This document shows positions 17,285 through 26,913 of a stretch of 64,000 bases of DNA, in pieces. The notes under the pieces are model-generated. The model was given only the letters and a program-made list of their open reading frames with translations, was not told the origin of the DNA and searched no databases. The position numbers and the translations under genes are program-made. Origin of the DNA: Vicingus serpentipes (GTDB lineage: Bacteria; Bacteroidota; Bacteroidia; Flavobacteriales_E; Vicingaceae); assembly GCF_007993035.1 (NCBI RefSeq), contig NZ_VOOS01000002.1, positions 486,294 through 550,293 on the forward strand, written 5' to 3'. Numbering within the stretch: position 1 is the first letter of the stretch; each line of letters opens with the position of its first letter.

Positions 17285-18802
17285 ATGTATACACCTATTA
17301 CTGAAATAACTGATTTAAAATCAAAGAAATTCTTTATTGAAAAAATTGAGCTATTTTTAAAAATTACTAAAGCTTTTTCTGAAAAACATCATTTACAATT
17401 AGATTTAAATACTTGTATAGATGATTTTATTATTCATAAACTACTAAAGCTAAATATAATTAGTAAGCCTGAACATATTATCCTTCTTAAAAAAACATTA
17501 AAAAAGGATGTTTTTAATGACTTTGTTTCAGCTTTACATTTCCAACGAAATAATCTAAAAAAACTTGGTAATACTCTTGATAAATTAGATCCATTAAAAC
17601 GCAAACAAGCTCAAAAAAAAGCAGATAAAAGTAGCGATCCACGAATTATAGATTTCTTTTGCGGAGCAGGAGGACTTAGTTTAGGCTTTCGACAAGAGGG
17701 TTTCCATATAGACCTAGCAAATGATTATGAAGCTGTCTGCATTGAAACTTTCAAATACAATCATCCTGAAGTACCAGAAAACAGGGTTATACATGGAGAT
17801 ATAAGGGAAATAGTGAACCATATTGAAAATTATATTGACAAAGAAATTGATGTTGTTGTTGGAGGCCCTCCATGCCAAGGATTTAGTTCTGCCAATCAAC
17901 AAAGGGTTATAGATGATCCTAGGAATGAGCTATATAAATACTTCATCATAGGGATAACAAAAATAGCCCCAAAATTTGTTGTAATGGAAAACGTAAGAGG
18001 GATGCTACCTTATGCGGATCAAGTTGTTGAAGATTATCATAATATTTCTTTAAAAAAAAATGGAAAAACTTTATCCTATGATGTGGCATATAAAGTAATG
18101 GTATCGGATAATTTTGGTGTAGCACAAAAAAGACAACGCCTCATTTTTATTGCTGTAAGAAATGATATTTCAAAATCGAACAATATTACCCCACAGCAAA
18201 TTATTAATGAAATAGATAAATCCTCTGAAAATGTAAAACGACATGTTTTAAAAGATGCACTTGCACATATAAAGCCCTTAGAAGCACCTAGAGTTAAAAA
18301 CATGACAGATATTGATGATGAAATTACTGGGAAAAAGGTTGATGTAAATCAATTCCAAGGTAATGAAAACTCCTATCTGAAGCTAATCAATGAAGGTCGG
18401 AAAATAGAATATGTTTTTAATCACAAAGCCAGATACACGAATGATATTAATTATGAAATCTACGAGACTCTGGAACAAGGCGAAGATGGGACAAGCGAAA
18501 AAATAAAGCATGTTATGCCATACAAACACCGTAATCATATTTTTAAGGATAAATATTTTAAACTGATAGAGGACAAACCTTCAAGAACAATAACAGCACA
18601 TCTAAAAATGGATTGTCATTCACATATTCACCCACGCCAAGTAAGAAGTATTACTCCAAGAGAAGCCGCTAGAATACAATCTTTTTCTGATGACTATGTT
18701 TTTTTGGGGGCATACCTTAAAACATATATGCAAATAGGAAATGCCGTTCCTCCGGTAATGGCTAGAGGAATTGCTAAGGTTCTTAAAAATTATATTAAAT
18801 AA
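17285..18802 (+). CDS. DNA (cytosine-5) methyltransferase, second of a tandem pair
   Basis: A 505-residue m5C methyltransferase with an extra N-terminal helical region of about 115 residues before motif I (IIDFFCGAGGLSLGF, about 120-134). Motif IV GGPPCQGFSS lies near 190-200, motif VI MENVRG near 235, motif VIII QKRQRL near 278, and motif X QIGNAVPP near 480-487. All catalytic residues, including the Cys of PCQ, are present. It begins one base after the stop of the first methyltransferase, so the two are translationally coupled. The target-recognition regions of the two enzymes differ, consistent with each modifying one strand of an asymmetric sequence (inference). Confidence 0.92.
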   Translation: MYTPITEITDLKSKKFFIEKIELFLKITKAFSEKHHLQLDLNTCIDDFIIHKLLKLNIISKPEHIILLKKTLKKDVFNDFVSALHFQRNNLKKLGNTLDKLDPLKRKQAQKKADKSSDPRIIDFFCGAGGLSLGFRQEGFHIDLANDYEAVCIETFKYNHPEVPENRVIHGDIREIVNHIENYIDKEIDVVVGGPPCQGFSSANQQRVIDDPRNELYKYFIIGITKIAPKFVVMENVRGMLPYADQVVEDYHNISLKKNGKTLSYDVAYKVMVSDNFGVAQKRQRLIFIAVRNDISKSNNITPQQIINEIDKSSENVKRHVLKDALAHIKPLEAPRVKNMTDIDDEITGKKVDVNQFQGNENSYLKLINEGRKIEYVFNHKARYTNDINYEIYETLEQGEDGTSEKIKHVMPYKHRNHIFKDKYFKLIEDKPSRTITAHLKMDCHSHIHPRQVRSITPREAARIQSFSDDYVFLGAYLKTYMQIGNAVPPVMARGIAKVLKNYIK

Positions 18803-18804
18803 CT

Positions 18805-19449
18805 ATGAAAATTCAACAATTCATAAAGTCACTAAACAATACTGAAATTGGCAAAGGAGGTACTCATGAAAGCTACGTGTTGGTTTCTAAAAAAGTTGAA
18901 AATATTGGGAATATTTTTGATCCTGCAAATCAACACCCAACATTTATAAATTTAAAGAACGGTGGCATATTAGATAGTGTACATATTACATCTGGTAGAG
19001 AATTTCGAATCAATGGCCTAGGTGATTTTTACCGAAATAATAATGTTAATGCTGGTGATGAAATAGTTTTTGAAAGACAAGATGATGGTATAAAAACTGA
19101 GTTTTTCATTAATTTAAATACCAAGGAGAATTCAATCATTTTTCAAAAAAATAGTAGAGGTTTTGAAGTTTTAAATCCAGACCGTTTAGACCTATTAATG
19201 TCTGCCAATAGATATCAGGATGAAGTCAGCTATAATGGCCGTTCTGGTTTATTTGTGATTCAATTTATAGAATCTGCAAAAAAAAGATCTGATTCTCCTG
19301 ATGAAACGGACTTCTACTCTATTTCTTTTAATGGTCAAGACATTTTAAACGATTTGAAAAGCAACGAATACCTTGAGCTTTCAAATTCTATAACAAATAA
19401 AATTTTAAAAAAGGTTGTTGTATGGCAATCCTACGAGTTTAACCTATAA
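18805..19449 (+). CDS. EcoRII-N/B3-like DNA-binding protein of the restriction system
   Basis: A 214-residue protein whose first half resembles the EcoRII N-terminal effector-binding domain. The stretch IGKGGTHESYVLVSKK (about residues 13-28) matches the family's glycine-rich GG-H pattern, and INGLGDFYRNNNVNAGDEIVF fits the B3/DPBB-like barrel that reads DNA. No catalytic nuclease motif is visible. The start is 2 bp after the second methyltransferase stop, and its stop is 8 bp from the McrB-like gene, so it is a subunit of that operon. In LlaJI the DNA-recognition B3 domain is fused to the McrB-like subunit, whereas here it seems to be a separate polypeptide. Confidence 0.6.
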   Translation: MKIQQFIKSLNNTEIGKGGTHESYVLVSKKVENIGNIFDPANQHPTFINLKNGGILDSVHITSGREFRINGLGDFYRNNNVNAGDEIVFERQDDGIKTEFFINLNTKENSIIFQKNSRGFEVLNPDRLDLLMSANRYQDEVSYNGRSGLFVIQFIESAKKRSDSPDETDFYSISFNGQDILNDLKSNEYLELSNSITNKILKKVVVWQSYEFNL

Positions 19450-19457
19450 TCATCAAT

Positions 19458-21386
19458 ATGGCAAAACATTATATAATTTCAATAAGCAATTTAGTTGACA
19501 CCTTTTCAAGAGCCCTAGCAGGAGAAGAATTTGACTTTACACTTTCCACAAGTGAATCATCTTTATCTGACTCCACCATATCGGAAGATGACTTTTTATT
19601 AGTTTCTATTGATGACAAAGTTTATTTCCAGCTTAAAGTAATTGATAAAACAGAAGAAGAAATTAAGCTAAAAAAAGTATTTGAAATTGAAAAATCAATT
19701 GCTTACACTATTGATGAAGAAGGAATTATAATTGAAATTGATAAAGAAGAATCTGATTTCATTTGTTCTAAGTTATTTGATCATTTAGTAAGTAAAAATG
19801 ATCCTTCAGATGAAATTCAGATTGATCCTGAAGTATATGTTAAAGAAAAGTATACAGGTCGTTTTGTCTTTCAAGTTTTAACCTATCTAAATGAATTAGA
19901 TAATTTAAATAGTATTAAACCTTTCTTTAAGGTCAATTCCGATCCAATTTATACTTCTATTAAGACTAATGAAGTTAGTTTGACATCAATTTTCAAAACT
20001 TCTGAGAATGAATTATCAAAGGAAGAGTTAACATTTAATGATGGTAAGCCAAGATTTTTTGAAGATGTAATTTTCTTTTGGAAAGACAAGAACTTCTACC
20101 TTTCAACAGAATGGACAAGTGGTAAAGATAGTAGATTAGATCTTGACAATTTTAAAATATTAATTGAAAAATATTATCCTAAATATTCAATTTATGAAGA
20201 AAATGGAAACTATTTCTTCTCAGATAAAATTCATGGTAAGATCAAAATAGATCAAGTTGAGTTTGATATATCTAGTTTTCAAAATGCTTGTAAAAATGCA
20301 GGCTTAGTCTACACAGACAAACTTATAACTCGATTTGTCAGTTCCCTTTTAACAAAACCATTTATAATATTAACAGGGCTTTCAGGTTCAGGAAAAACTA
20401 AGTTAGCCCAAGCATATGTGCAATGGATATGTCAAGAAGAAAGCCAATATCGCATTATCCCAGTAGGTGCAGACTGGACTAATCGAGAACCGTTACTTGG
20501 CTATCCAAATGCATTAAAACCCGAAGAGTATGTAAAGCCTGATAGCGGTGTTATAGACTTAATAATACAAGCAAATTCCAATCCTGAACTTCCACATTTC
20601 CTAATATTAGACGAAATGAATTTGAGTCATGTGGAAAGATACTTTGCCGATTTTCTGAGTGTAATGGAATCTAAAGATGAGCGGGGTATTCCTTTATATT
20701 CGGGTTCAAACCGATTTGACAATGAAGGTAAATTGATTTCAGGAAATCTAGAGGTTCCTGAAAATTTATTTGTAATCGGCACTGTAAATATTGATGAAAC
20801 CACCAATATGTTTAGTCCAAAGGTTTTAGATAGAGCAAATACTATTGAGTTTCGCATAAATGATGATGAAATGATGACCTTTTTAGCCTCAACTAATGAT
20901 CTAAATATGGCTGCATTGCTTGGTAAAGGATCCAATATGGCCCAGAATTTTATTGCACTTTCAAGTAATAAATCATTCACTACTGAAGATAGGGATGAAA
21001 TCAATAAAGCACTCATGAACTTCTTTGGTGAATTACAAAAAAGTGGTTCTGAGTTTGGATATAGAAGTGCTACTGAAATTCTGAGATTGATTAATCAATT
21101 AGATGCTCTCGACAATACGATTAAGACTTCTGAAAAGATAGATATTGCTATCATGCAAAAATTATTACCAAAGCTACACGGTTCAAGAAGAAAGCTATCT
21201 CCTATTTTAGAGACTTTAGGTAGTTTTTGCTTAACAGAGGACTTAAAGGTGATTAAAGATGTTTTCGATAAAGTTGATTTTGATTACTCAAATGATAAAG
21301 TACTATACCCTCTGTCTTTAGAAAAAATTGCAAGAATGTACAAGGGGGCAATAGATAATGGATTCGCAAGTTATGCTGAGGCCTAG
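19458..21386 (+). CDS. McrB-like AAA+ GTPase restriction subunit
   Basis: A 642-residue protein. The N-terminal ~285 residues are acidic and specific to this system. The AAA+ domain has Walker A GLSGSGKTKLAQAY (about 306-319), the McrB hallmark Walker B FLILDEMNLSHVERYF (about 379-394), and the sensor region VIGTVNIDETTNMFSPKVLD (about 438-457). McrB-family motors hydrolyse GTP, translocate on DNA and activate an McrC-type nuclease. It is encoded between the EcoRII-N-like protein and the McrC-like nuclease with overlapping or abutting frames, so it is the motor of this restriction module. Confidence 0.88.
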   Translation: MAKHYIISISNLVDTFSRALAGEEFDFTLSTSESSLSDSTISEDDFLLVSIDDKVYFQLKVIDKTEEEIKLKKVFEIEKSIAYTIDEEGIIIEIDKEESDFICSKLFDHLVSKNDPSDEIQIDPEVYVKEKYTGRFVFQVLTYLNELDNLNSIKPFFKVNSDPIYTSIKTNEVSLTSIFKTSENELSKEELTFNDGKPRFFEDVIFFWKDKNFYLSTEWTSGKDSRLDLDNFKILIEKYYPKYSIYEENGNYFFSDKIHGKIKIDQVEFDISSFQNACKNAGLVYTDKLITRFVSSLLTKPFIILTGLSGSGKTKLAQAYVQWICQEESQYRIIPVGADWTNREPLLGYPNALKPEEYVKPDSGVIDLIIQANSNPELPHFLILDEMNLSHVERYFADFLSVMESKDERGIPLYSGSNRFDNEGKLISGNLEVPENLFVIGTVNIDETTNMFSPKVLDRANTIEFRINDDEMMTFLASTNDLNMAALLGKGSNMAQNFIALSSNKSFTTEDRDEINKALMNFFGELQKSGSEFGYRSATEILRLINQLDALDNTIKTSEKIDIAIMQKLLPKLHGSRRKLSPILETLGSFCLTEDLKVIKDVFDKVDFDYSNDKVLYPLSLEKIARMYKGAIDNGFASYAEA

Positions 21387-21389
21387 TTG

Positions 21390-23654
21390 ATGAAAGAATT
21401 ATCTGAAATAGCAATAAATTTAGATTCTGTTCAAGAAGACTTGACACTTTGGATCAGCTCCAAAAGGGACGGAACCTTATTTGATGGAATTGAAACAGCT
21501 ATTGAAAATAATGAAGCTCGCTTTCAGTTAATTGAGGGTTGTTATTATGACTATGAGATAAGTGACAATCAATTTATGCTTGGTGATATTGGTGAGAATA
21601 TAATTCAACAGCATAAACGTAAATCCAACATAGGTACAATCTCACCAAATATATTCGTTGGAACATTAGAGATTCCTTTACTGAAAAAGGAGAATTTAGA
21701 AAAGTGCAAATCAATTGATTTAGAAGTTCAATCCGTTAAATCTGGCTATCGAGATGATTACAGAGACATGCTTGAACTCATCACGGAGAAATGTACTGAT
21801 TTACTTTTACAGTCTAATTCACCAGTTTCTCATCATTTTGATGTTGACTATTCAAAAGATAGTCAAACGCTCTATCAAAAATTTGCCTTCATTAAATCCA
21901 TAATTAATTCGGCAGAGTTTAAGGATGCTGTTCATAGAATAGTGACAGCACCAGTAACCAAATGGACTGACATACATGAAGAAAAAGATATTAGAAGTGT
22001 AAGAAGGTTTTCTAATAACAACGTAAAAGAGTTAGTTAAAGGTGGGAAAAGAACGATTTTGCCTAGCGGTCATTATTTAGAAAGTTATGGTTTAAAAACA
22101 CTTCCTGAAAGAATTACTAGTGTTCGTAAAACAGATTCAGTTGATACACCAGAAAATCGTTTTATTAAACATGCTTTAGAAACATTCTTAAAGTTTTGTT
22201 CCGATATCAATAAAGCTGCTCCTAAAGATTCAAAACTTGATTCCGAATCAAAAATATTAATCAGAGAGTTAGAGTCTCAATTACACCATTCTGTTTTTAA
22301 AAATGTTTCTAGACCAACGACTTTAAAACTTAATAGCCCTATCCTCCAGCGAAAAGAAGGTTATAGAGAGGTTTTAAGAACATGGTTAATGTTTGAGTTG
22401 GCTGCAAAATTAATTTGGCAAGGAGGCGAGGATGTATATGGAGCTGGGAAAAAGGACATTGCTACACTTTATGAATATTGGCTCTTCTTTAAATTATTAG
22501 ACTTATTTCAAGAACTCTTCGCAATAGACCCTAAAGATGTTTCTGAACTAATTAAACCTTCAAAAGATGGTCTAAACCTTCAAATTAAACAAGGAAAGTT
22601 TACTGCATTGAAAGGTGTGTTTGAAACAGACACTAGAAAATTGAACATTCAATTTAACTATAATCGATCATTTAGTGGCAAGAAAAAATATCCTGATTCC
22701 GGCAGTTGGACTACAACTTTAAGACCTGATTACACGCTGTCTTTTTGGCCTTTTGGAATTTCCGAAAAAGAAGCTGAAAGACAAGAGTTAATAGTGCATG
22801 TTCATTTTGATGCAAAATATAAAATAGCCAATCTAACTGATTTTATAGAGCAGAATACTGCAAAAGATTTAGATGAAGAAAAAACTGAAAACAAGAAAGG
22901 AATTTATAAAAATGCTGATTTAATAAAAATGCATGCTTATAAAGATGCCATTAGAAGAACTGGTGGTGCCTACATTTTATACCCAGGAGATAAATCACTA
23001 AACCGAAAAGGGTTTCACGAGATTATACCAGGATTAGGTGCGTTCCCTGTTCGTCCATCTAAAAATGATAGTGGTATTGGGGAACTTAAGGCTTTCATTT
23101 TAGAAATTATTGAACACTTTATTAATAGAGCTTCGCAGAGAGAAAATATTGCAGCAAAAACATACCAAATCCATAGTAATCCCAAGCCAAACGAGATAAG
23201 AGAACCAATACCTGAATATATTAATAATGAAAAATTAATACCTGATGAAACTTTTGTATTGGTAGGTTATTACAAAAACAATGAACATTTAAAATGGATA
23301 GAAACAAAATGTCTTTATAACGTTAGGTATGGTGACAAACACCCTCTGACTACTAGAGACATTGGTGTTAGTTATATTTTACTTTATAACGATACAAATA
23401 AGACAGATAAATTATATAGAGTTTCAAAAAATAAAGGCCCAAAATTTTATTCAGGAACAGAACTAAGCGAAACTTTAGCCTATCCCAACAAACCTTCTCA
23501 ACCAATGTATTTAGTCTATAATTTAGAACCAGTAAGTAAGGAATTCATTAATAAAGAATGGAATATCTCAACTATGAAAAATTCTAATTATAAACCTAAG
23601 ACCATTTCTATTACAGAATTAATGAGTAAAGAAATTTTGCTAAAAAATAAATAA
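21390..23654 (+). CDS. McrC-like restriction nuclease subunit (DUF2357 type)
   Basis: A protein of about 754 residues. The N-terminal half holds the conserved stretch DTPENRFIKHALETFLKFC typical of DUF2357/McrC-like partners. The C-terminal half carries the nuclease core LRPDYTLSFWPFG and VHVHFDAKYKI (about residues 443-480), a PD-(D/E)XK pattern with D...D-x-K. I place the start at the ATG at 21390, not the TTG three bases earlier. It lies 3 bp after the McrB-like stop and is therefore coupled. It is probably the cleavage subunit of the LlaJI/McrBC-type complex. It is the last gene of the + operon and faces the AIPR gene end-to-end. Confidence 0.8.
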   Translation: MKELSEIAINLDSVQEDLTLWISSKRDGTLFDGIETAIENNEARFQLIEGCYYDYEISDNQFMLGDIGENIIQQHKRKSNIGTISPNIFVGTLEIPLLKKENLEKCKSIDLEVQSVKSGYRDDYRDMLELITEKCTDLLLQSNSPVSHHFDVDYSKDSQTLYQKFAFIKSIINSAEFKDAVHRIVTAPVTKWTDIHEEKDIRSVRRFSNNNVKELVKGGKRTILPSGHYLESYGLKTLPERITSVRKTDSVDTPENRFIKHALETFLKFCSDINKAAPKDSKLDSESKILIRELESQLHHSVFKNVSRPTTLKLNSPILQRKEGYREVLRTWLMFELAAKLIWQGGEDVYGAGKKDIATLYEYWLFFKLLDLFQELFAIDPKDVSELIKPSKDGLNLQIKQGKFTALKGVFETDTRKLNIQFNYNRSFSGKKKYPDSGSWTTTLRPDYTLSFWPFGISEKEAERQELIVHVHFDAKYKIANLTDFIEQNTAKDLDEEKTENKKGIYKNADLIKMHAYKDAIRRTGGAYILYPGDKSLNRKGFHEIIPGLGAFPVRPSKNDSGIGELKAFILEIIEHFINRASQRENIAAKTYQIHSNPKPNEIREPIPEYINNEKLIPDETFVLVGYYKNNEHLKWIETKCLYNVRYGDKHPLTTRDIGVSYILLYNDTNKTDKLYRVSKNKGPKFYSGTELSETLAYPNKPSQPMYLVYNLEPVSKEFINKEWNISTMKNSNYKPKTISITELMSKEILLKNK

Positions 23655-23704
23655 TTTAAATTGGAATCTCAAACTCGATAAAAAATATTTATAATTTTGT
23701 GATT

Positions 23705-25873
23705 TTATTCCAACTCAAGCAATTCATCTTGTAATATTGCATTAAAAACTCGATAAAGATTATCTAGGTATATTTTAAGGTCTGAGAATTTCTTTTTAAT
23801 TATTTCACCATTTTTATTTCTACATTCATCTAAATACAATTTATATGTTTTAGGGTTATAATCTGTTAATTTAGAACTTGGTCTAAAATGATCTTTCATT
23901 AATCTTCTATGACTTCTACTATATAAAGACATTCCATCTCCCATATATGTTTCTATTTCAGTTTGAATTCTTTTATCAAGTATACCATATCTTTCTGGAG
24001 AATAAATCACCTTATTAATTTCATCTACCATTAATTCATATTTACTATCTAAGTTAAATTCTGATGAAGAGCTCTTTTTAAATTTTTTTACTTCACAAAT
24101 TGGCAATAAATCAATCAACGTATCTAATTTACTCCAATCTATTTTCTTTAAAATTTTATTCCAAGATTCTTCCTTCTTACATGCTTCATCTAGCCTTCCA
24201 TCATCTAGATTTTGAAGTAATAATTGATTAATATAAATTAAAAATTCTTTTATCTTCGTTTCTGGAATATCCAAACCATCATTACTCCATATAGCTTGAA
24301 AATCAACACTATTATTTGACTTCAAAAGGTATTCTTGAATTAAAGAAATAGAATATGCAATAACATTTTTTCTTATTCGACCTATAGCATTTTTACCAGC
24401 TCCGTATTTTGATTGTAATAGCTTATAAAAGATGAAAGAACCTATTATATTAACAAAATACTCTTCACTTATTTTCTTATTTTCAGAATCAAAATGATCT
24501 CTTATTAAGTTATATCTTTTTTCGGCACTTCGAACAGAGATAAATGGCTCTATTTTGTTACTTAAAGCACAATAAAATAGAATTGACAAATCAGATTTTT
24601 CTAATTTTTGATTATTTGGAAACAGATTTAAAAAATGTTTCTCGTTTTTACTTAAATTTTTCTCAAGTTGATACTGTCCCCTAGTTCGTTCGAAATAATA
24701 ATAATTATTTGAAGTTGGGTTTCTGAATTTTTTAGAACAAGTATGTAAATTTATTAAGTATTCTTCGTTACTAGATAAATCAGACTGTTTGACAGCGTTT
24801 TGTAGATTACTATTTTTAGCTATAGTAGATTGAATTTTAACTGAGTCAATATTTCTCCTAATTTCAGTAATTTTTGCCATAACATTAACCCTTTCTAAAT
24901 CAACATTTAGCTTAGTCTTCTTTGCATCTTGTGTAGCAAAAAATATTGAAGATGTGGTCTGTCCACCATTTACAATCTGAAAATTCTTGAAAGTTTTTAC
25001 AGAATTATCTTCATTTAATACAATTTCTGAAACAGTAACACAAAGACCATTATTATAGGCCAAAAACATCTCTGGGCCATTTATCAAAGTATCCTTTATA
25101 CCTTTATTTACTTTTACTCTTGTTGACAGAAATGATCTTACATTACTTTCCAATAACCTCCCCCCAAAATCACTATAAATATTATAAAGAAATTTACCTG
25201 GAAAAATAGCGATAGCAGTGCCATAACTAGAATTTCCAATATCAGGTTTTAAAACATTTATTGGTTTATCATAATATTCTTCAACATCAATATCTAGTTT
25301 CTGGTTACTTTTATGTAACCTCTCTACCTCTTTGATATCATATATTCTAAAATTATAATCTATGGCTGAATCCATATCAGCTTTAGAAAGTATTTTTGAT
25401 TTATCTACTTCTTTTTTATTTACAGCAGTATTATTTGTAAACAAATAAAAATCAATCTTAACTATATTATTTTTAAACACAGCTTGATAATCTTTATTCA
25501 GTGAAGATAAAACATGTGCTTTTGGAACATCAGTATTATTAACTCTAATGACATAATTTAGAACCCTATACAATTGTTTGAAAAATAATTCAACCTCTTT
25601 TAAATTTAATTTTCCATCGACATCTAAATTATTATAACTAGCAATAAACATTGAAAGAACAGTTTCATTTTCATTAATACAAAACCCATCAATTTTTAGA
25701 TTTTGACCAGTGCTTTCTTCTTTAAAATATGGTGAATGAGTAAATTCATTAATTAACGATGAATCTTCTAAATAATCCGCTATGATTTCGCAGAATGCAG
25801 ATTCTGCATTTAAATTAGGATCTTGAACGAACTTTTCTTCAATTAAAGATTTTAAGGTTTCATTAAAACTCAT
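23705..25873 (-). CDS. AIPR family protein (abortive infection phage resistance)
   Basis: A 722-residue protein with the AIPR core. GKFLYNIYSDFGGRLLESNV and MFLAYNNGLCVTV are followed by FQIVNGGQTTSSIFFA (near residue 300), the family's signature NGGQT motif. AIPR proteins are found in phage-resistance loci, and their biochemical activity is not well defined. It is the last gene of the - strand operon that starts at 32861, and its start is 2 bp from the DUF4420 gene. Its stop is 50 bp from the convergent McrC-like stop. The short gap holds only a weak inverted repeat (TTGGAAT...ATTCCAA, 23661-23713). Confidence 0.88.
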   Translation of the reverse strand: MSFNETLKSLIEEKFVQDPNLNAESAFCEIIADYLEDSSLINEFTHSPYFKEESTGQNLKIDGFCINENETVLSMFIASYNNLDVDGKLNLKEVELFFKQLYRVLNYVIRVNNTDVPKAHVLSSLNKDYQAVFKNNIVKIDFYLFTNNTAVNKKEVDKSKILSKADMDSAIDYNFRIYDIKEVERLHKSNQKLDIDVEEYYDKPINVLKPDIGNSSYGTAIAIFPGKFLYNIYSDFGGRLLESNVRSFLSTRVKVNKGIKDTLINGPEMFLAYNNGLCVTVSEIVLNEDNSVKTFKNFQIVNGGQTTSSIFFATQDAKKTKLNVDLERVNVMAKITEIRRNIDSVKIQSTIAKNSNLQNAVKQSDLSSNEEYLINLHTCSKKFRNPTSNNYYYFERTRGQYQLEKNLSKNEKHFLNLFPNNQKLEKSDLSILFYCALSNKIEPFISVRSAEKRYNLIRDHFDSENKKISEEYFVNIIGSFIFYKLLQSKYGAGKNAIGRIRKNVIAYSISLIQEYLLKSNNSVDFQAIWSNDGLDIPETKIKEFLIYINQLLLQNLDDGRLDEACKKEESWNKILKKIDWSKLDTLIDLLPICEVKKFKKSSSSEFNLDSKYELMVDEINKVIYSPERYGILDKRIQTEIETYMGDGMSLYSRSHRRLMKDHFRPSSKLTDYNPKTYKLYLDECRNKNGEIIKKKFSDLKIYLDNLYRVFNAILQDELLELE

Positions 25874-25875
25874 AA

Positions 25876-26910
25876 TTAAAATTTTATAGATTTATATATA
25901 TCCTCCTTCAACACAGATTGATCTTGTAAATTAAGAGTATAACTTACTTTTGAAATACCATCTGATAAATTACTACTTCTAACTATTCTAGGAAATTTAT
26001 CATCAACATTATAAAATTCAGGACCTTCTAATAATTGAAAACCATAATTTAAATACTCAGCTTCAAATTCTTCTAAATATCCAACTTTAATTAATAGTCC
26101 TTCAAATTCTAATTTCGCTTCAAGATTTTTCATAATTAACTCTTTTATCTCATCAACAATATTTGGTAATGATTCAAATACTGCTCCTGGACGAAGTTTA
26201 TACCTTTTTACATGATAAACAGCTAAAAATAATTTTTTTAGGCCATTATTGTCTAATTGCAATTCATTTGTAATCGAAATTTCTTTATTGTTGTTTTTCG
26301 AAGTGCATTTCACTTCAATTCCTGATCCATCTGGATAAATAAAATCTTGATTTTGATTATTAGGACCAACCCAACCTTCTAATACTTGCAGTAAAAATGA
26401 TTTGTTTAATTTTAATAAAGATCTAAGTGCACAAAGCTCTGCAAACAAACCGAGTTGACTATTTTCAGTTAGTAACCCTCCTGACTTACCTTTAAAAAAG
26501 TTCATCCAAGCTTTTACTCTTTTCAAAACGTCTAATACAATTAATTCATTTGAAGAAGAACGAACTACTGAAACCAAATCATCCACGAATTTTGTGAAAA
26601 TTCCATCCTCAGTTTCTTGCTTTAGTTTTATAATGTAATTCACATCCGGAATTTCATCTATATTAGCAGGATAAACATCAACTTTAAAGCTATTTAAAGT
26701 ATTTATATTATTAATTATCCTATCAGCATTTTTTCCACCATTAGTTAATTGTAAAACAACGCATTTACGATTATCATCATCTTTATCAACAGCAAGTTTT
26801 ATTTTATATTTGCAAGTTGAGCTTTTATCAAACTCTACTTGCCTAGTTAGGTATTTACTTCCATTACTTGGTAAGGCAATTAAATCTTCAAAAACTTTAT
26901 TGTAATCCAT
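25876..26910 (-). CDS. PD-(D/E)XK motif protein (DUF4420)
   Basis: A 344-residue putative nuclease. Visible landmarks are GLFAELCALRSLL (about residues 152-164, containing the first acidic residue), QDFIYPDGSGIEVKCTSKNN (about 188-207), giving the D...E-x-K core, and basic surroundings. This pattern is characteristic of the DUF4420 PD-(D/E)XK family that accompanies Z1 and MORC-like proteins. It is probably the DNA-cleaving subunit of the - strand restriction system. It lies 3 bp after the Z1 gene stop and 2 bp before the AIPR gene. Confidence 0.85.
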   Translation of the reverse strand: MDYNKVFEDLIALPSNGSKYLTRQVEFDKSSTCKYKIKLAVDKDDDNRKCVVLQLTNGGKNADRIINNINTLNSFKVDVYPANIDEIPDVNYIIKLKQETEDGIFTKFVDDLVSVVRSSSNELIVLDVLKRVKAWMNFFKGKSGGLLTENSQLGLFAELCALRSLLKLNKSFLLQVLEGWVGPNNQNQDFIYPDGSGIEVKCTSKNNNKEISITNELQLDNNGLKKLFLAVYHVKRYKLRPGAVFESLPNIVDEIKELIMKNLEAKLEFEGLLIKVGYLEEFEAEYLNYGFQLLEGPEFYNVDDKFPRIVRSSNLSDGISKVSYTLNLQDQSVLKEDIYKSIKF

Positions 26911-26913
26911 TAT

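Noticed and set aside
20627..21016. 129-codon antisense frame in the McrB-like gene
   Set aside because: Antisense of conserved AAA+ motifs; composition follows from the opposite strand.
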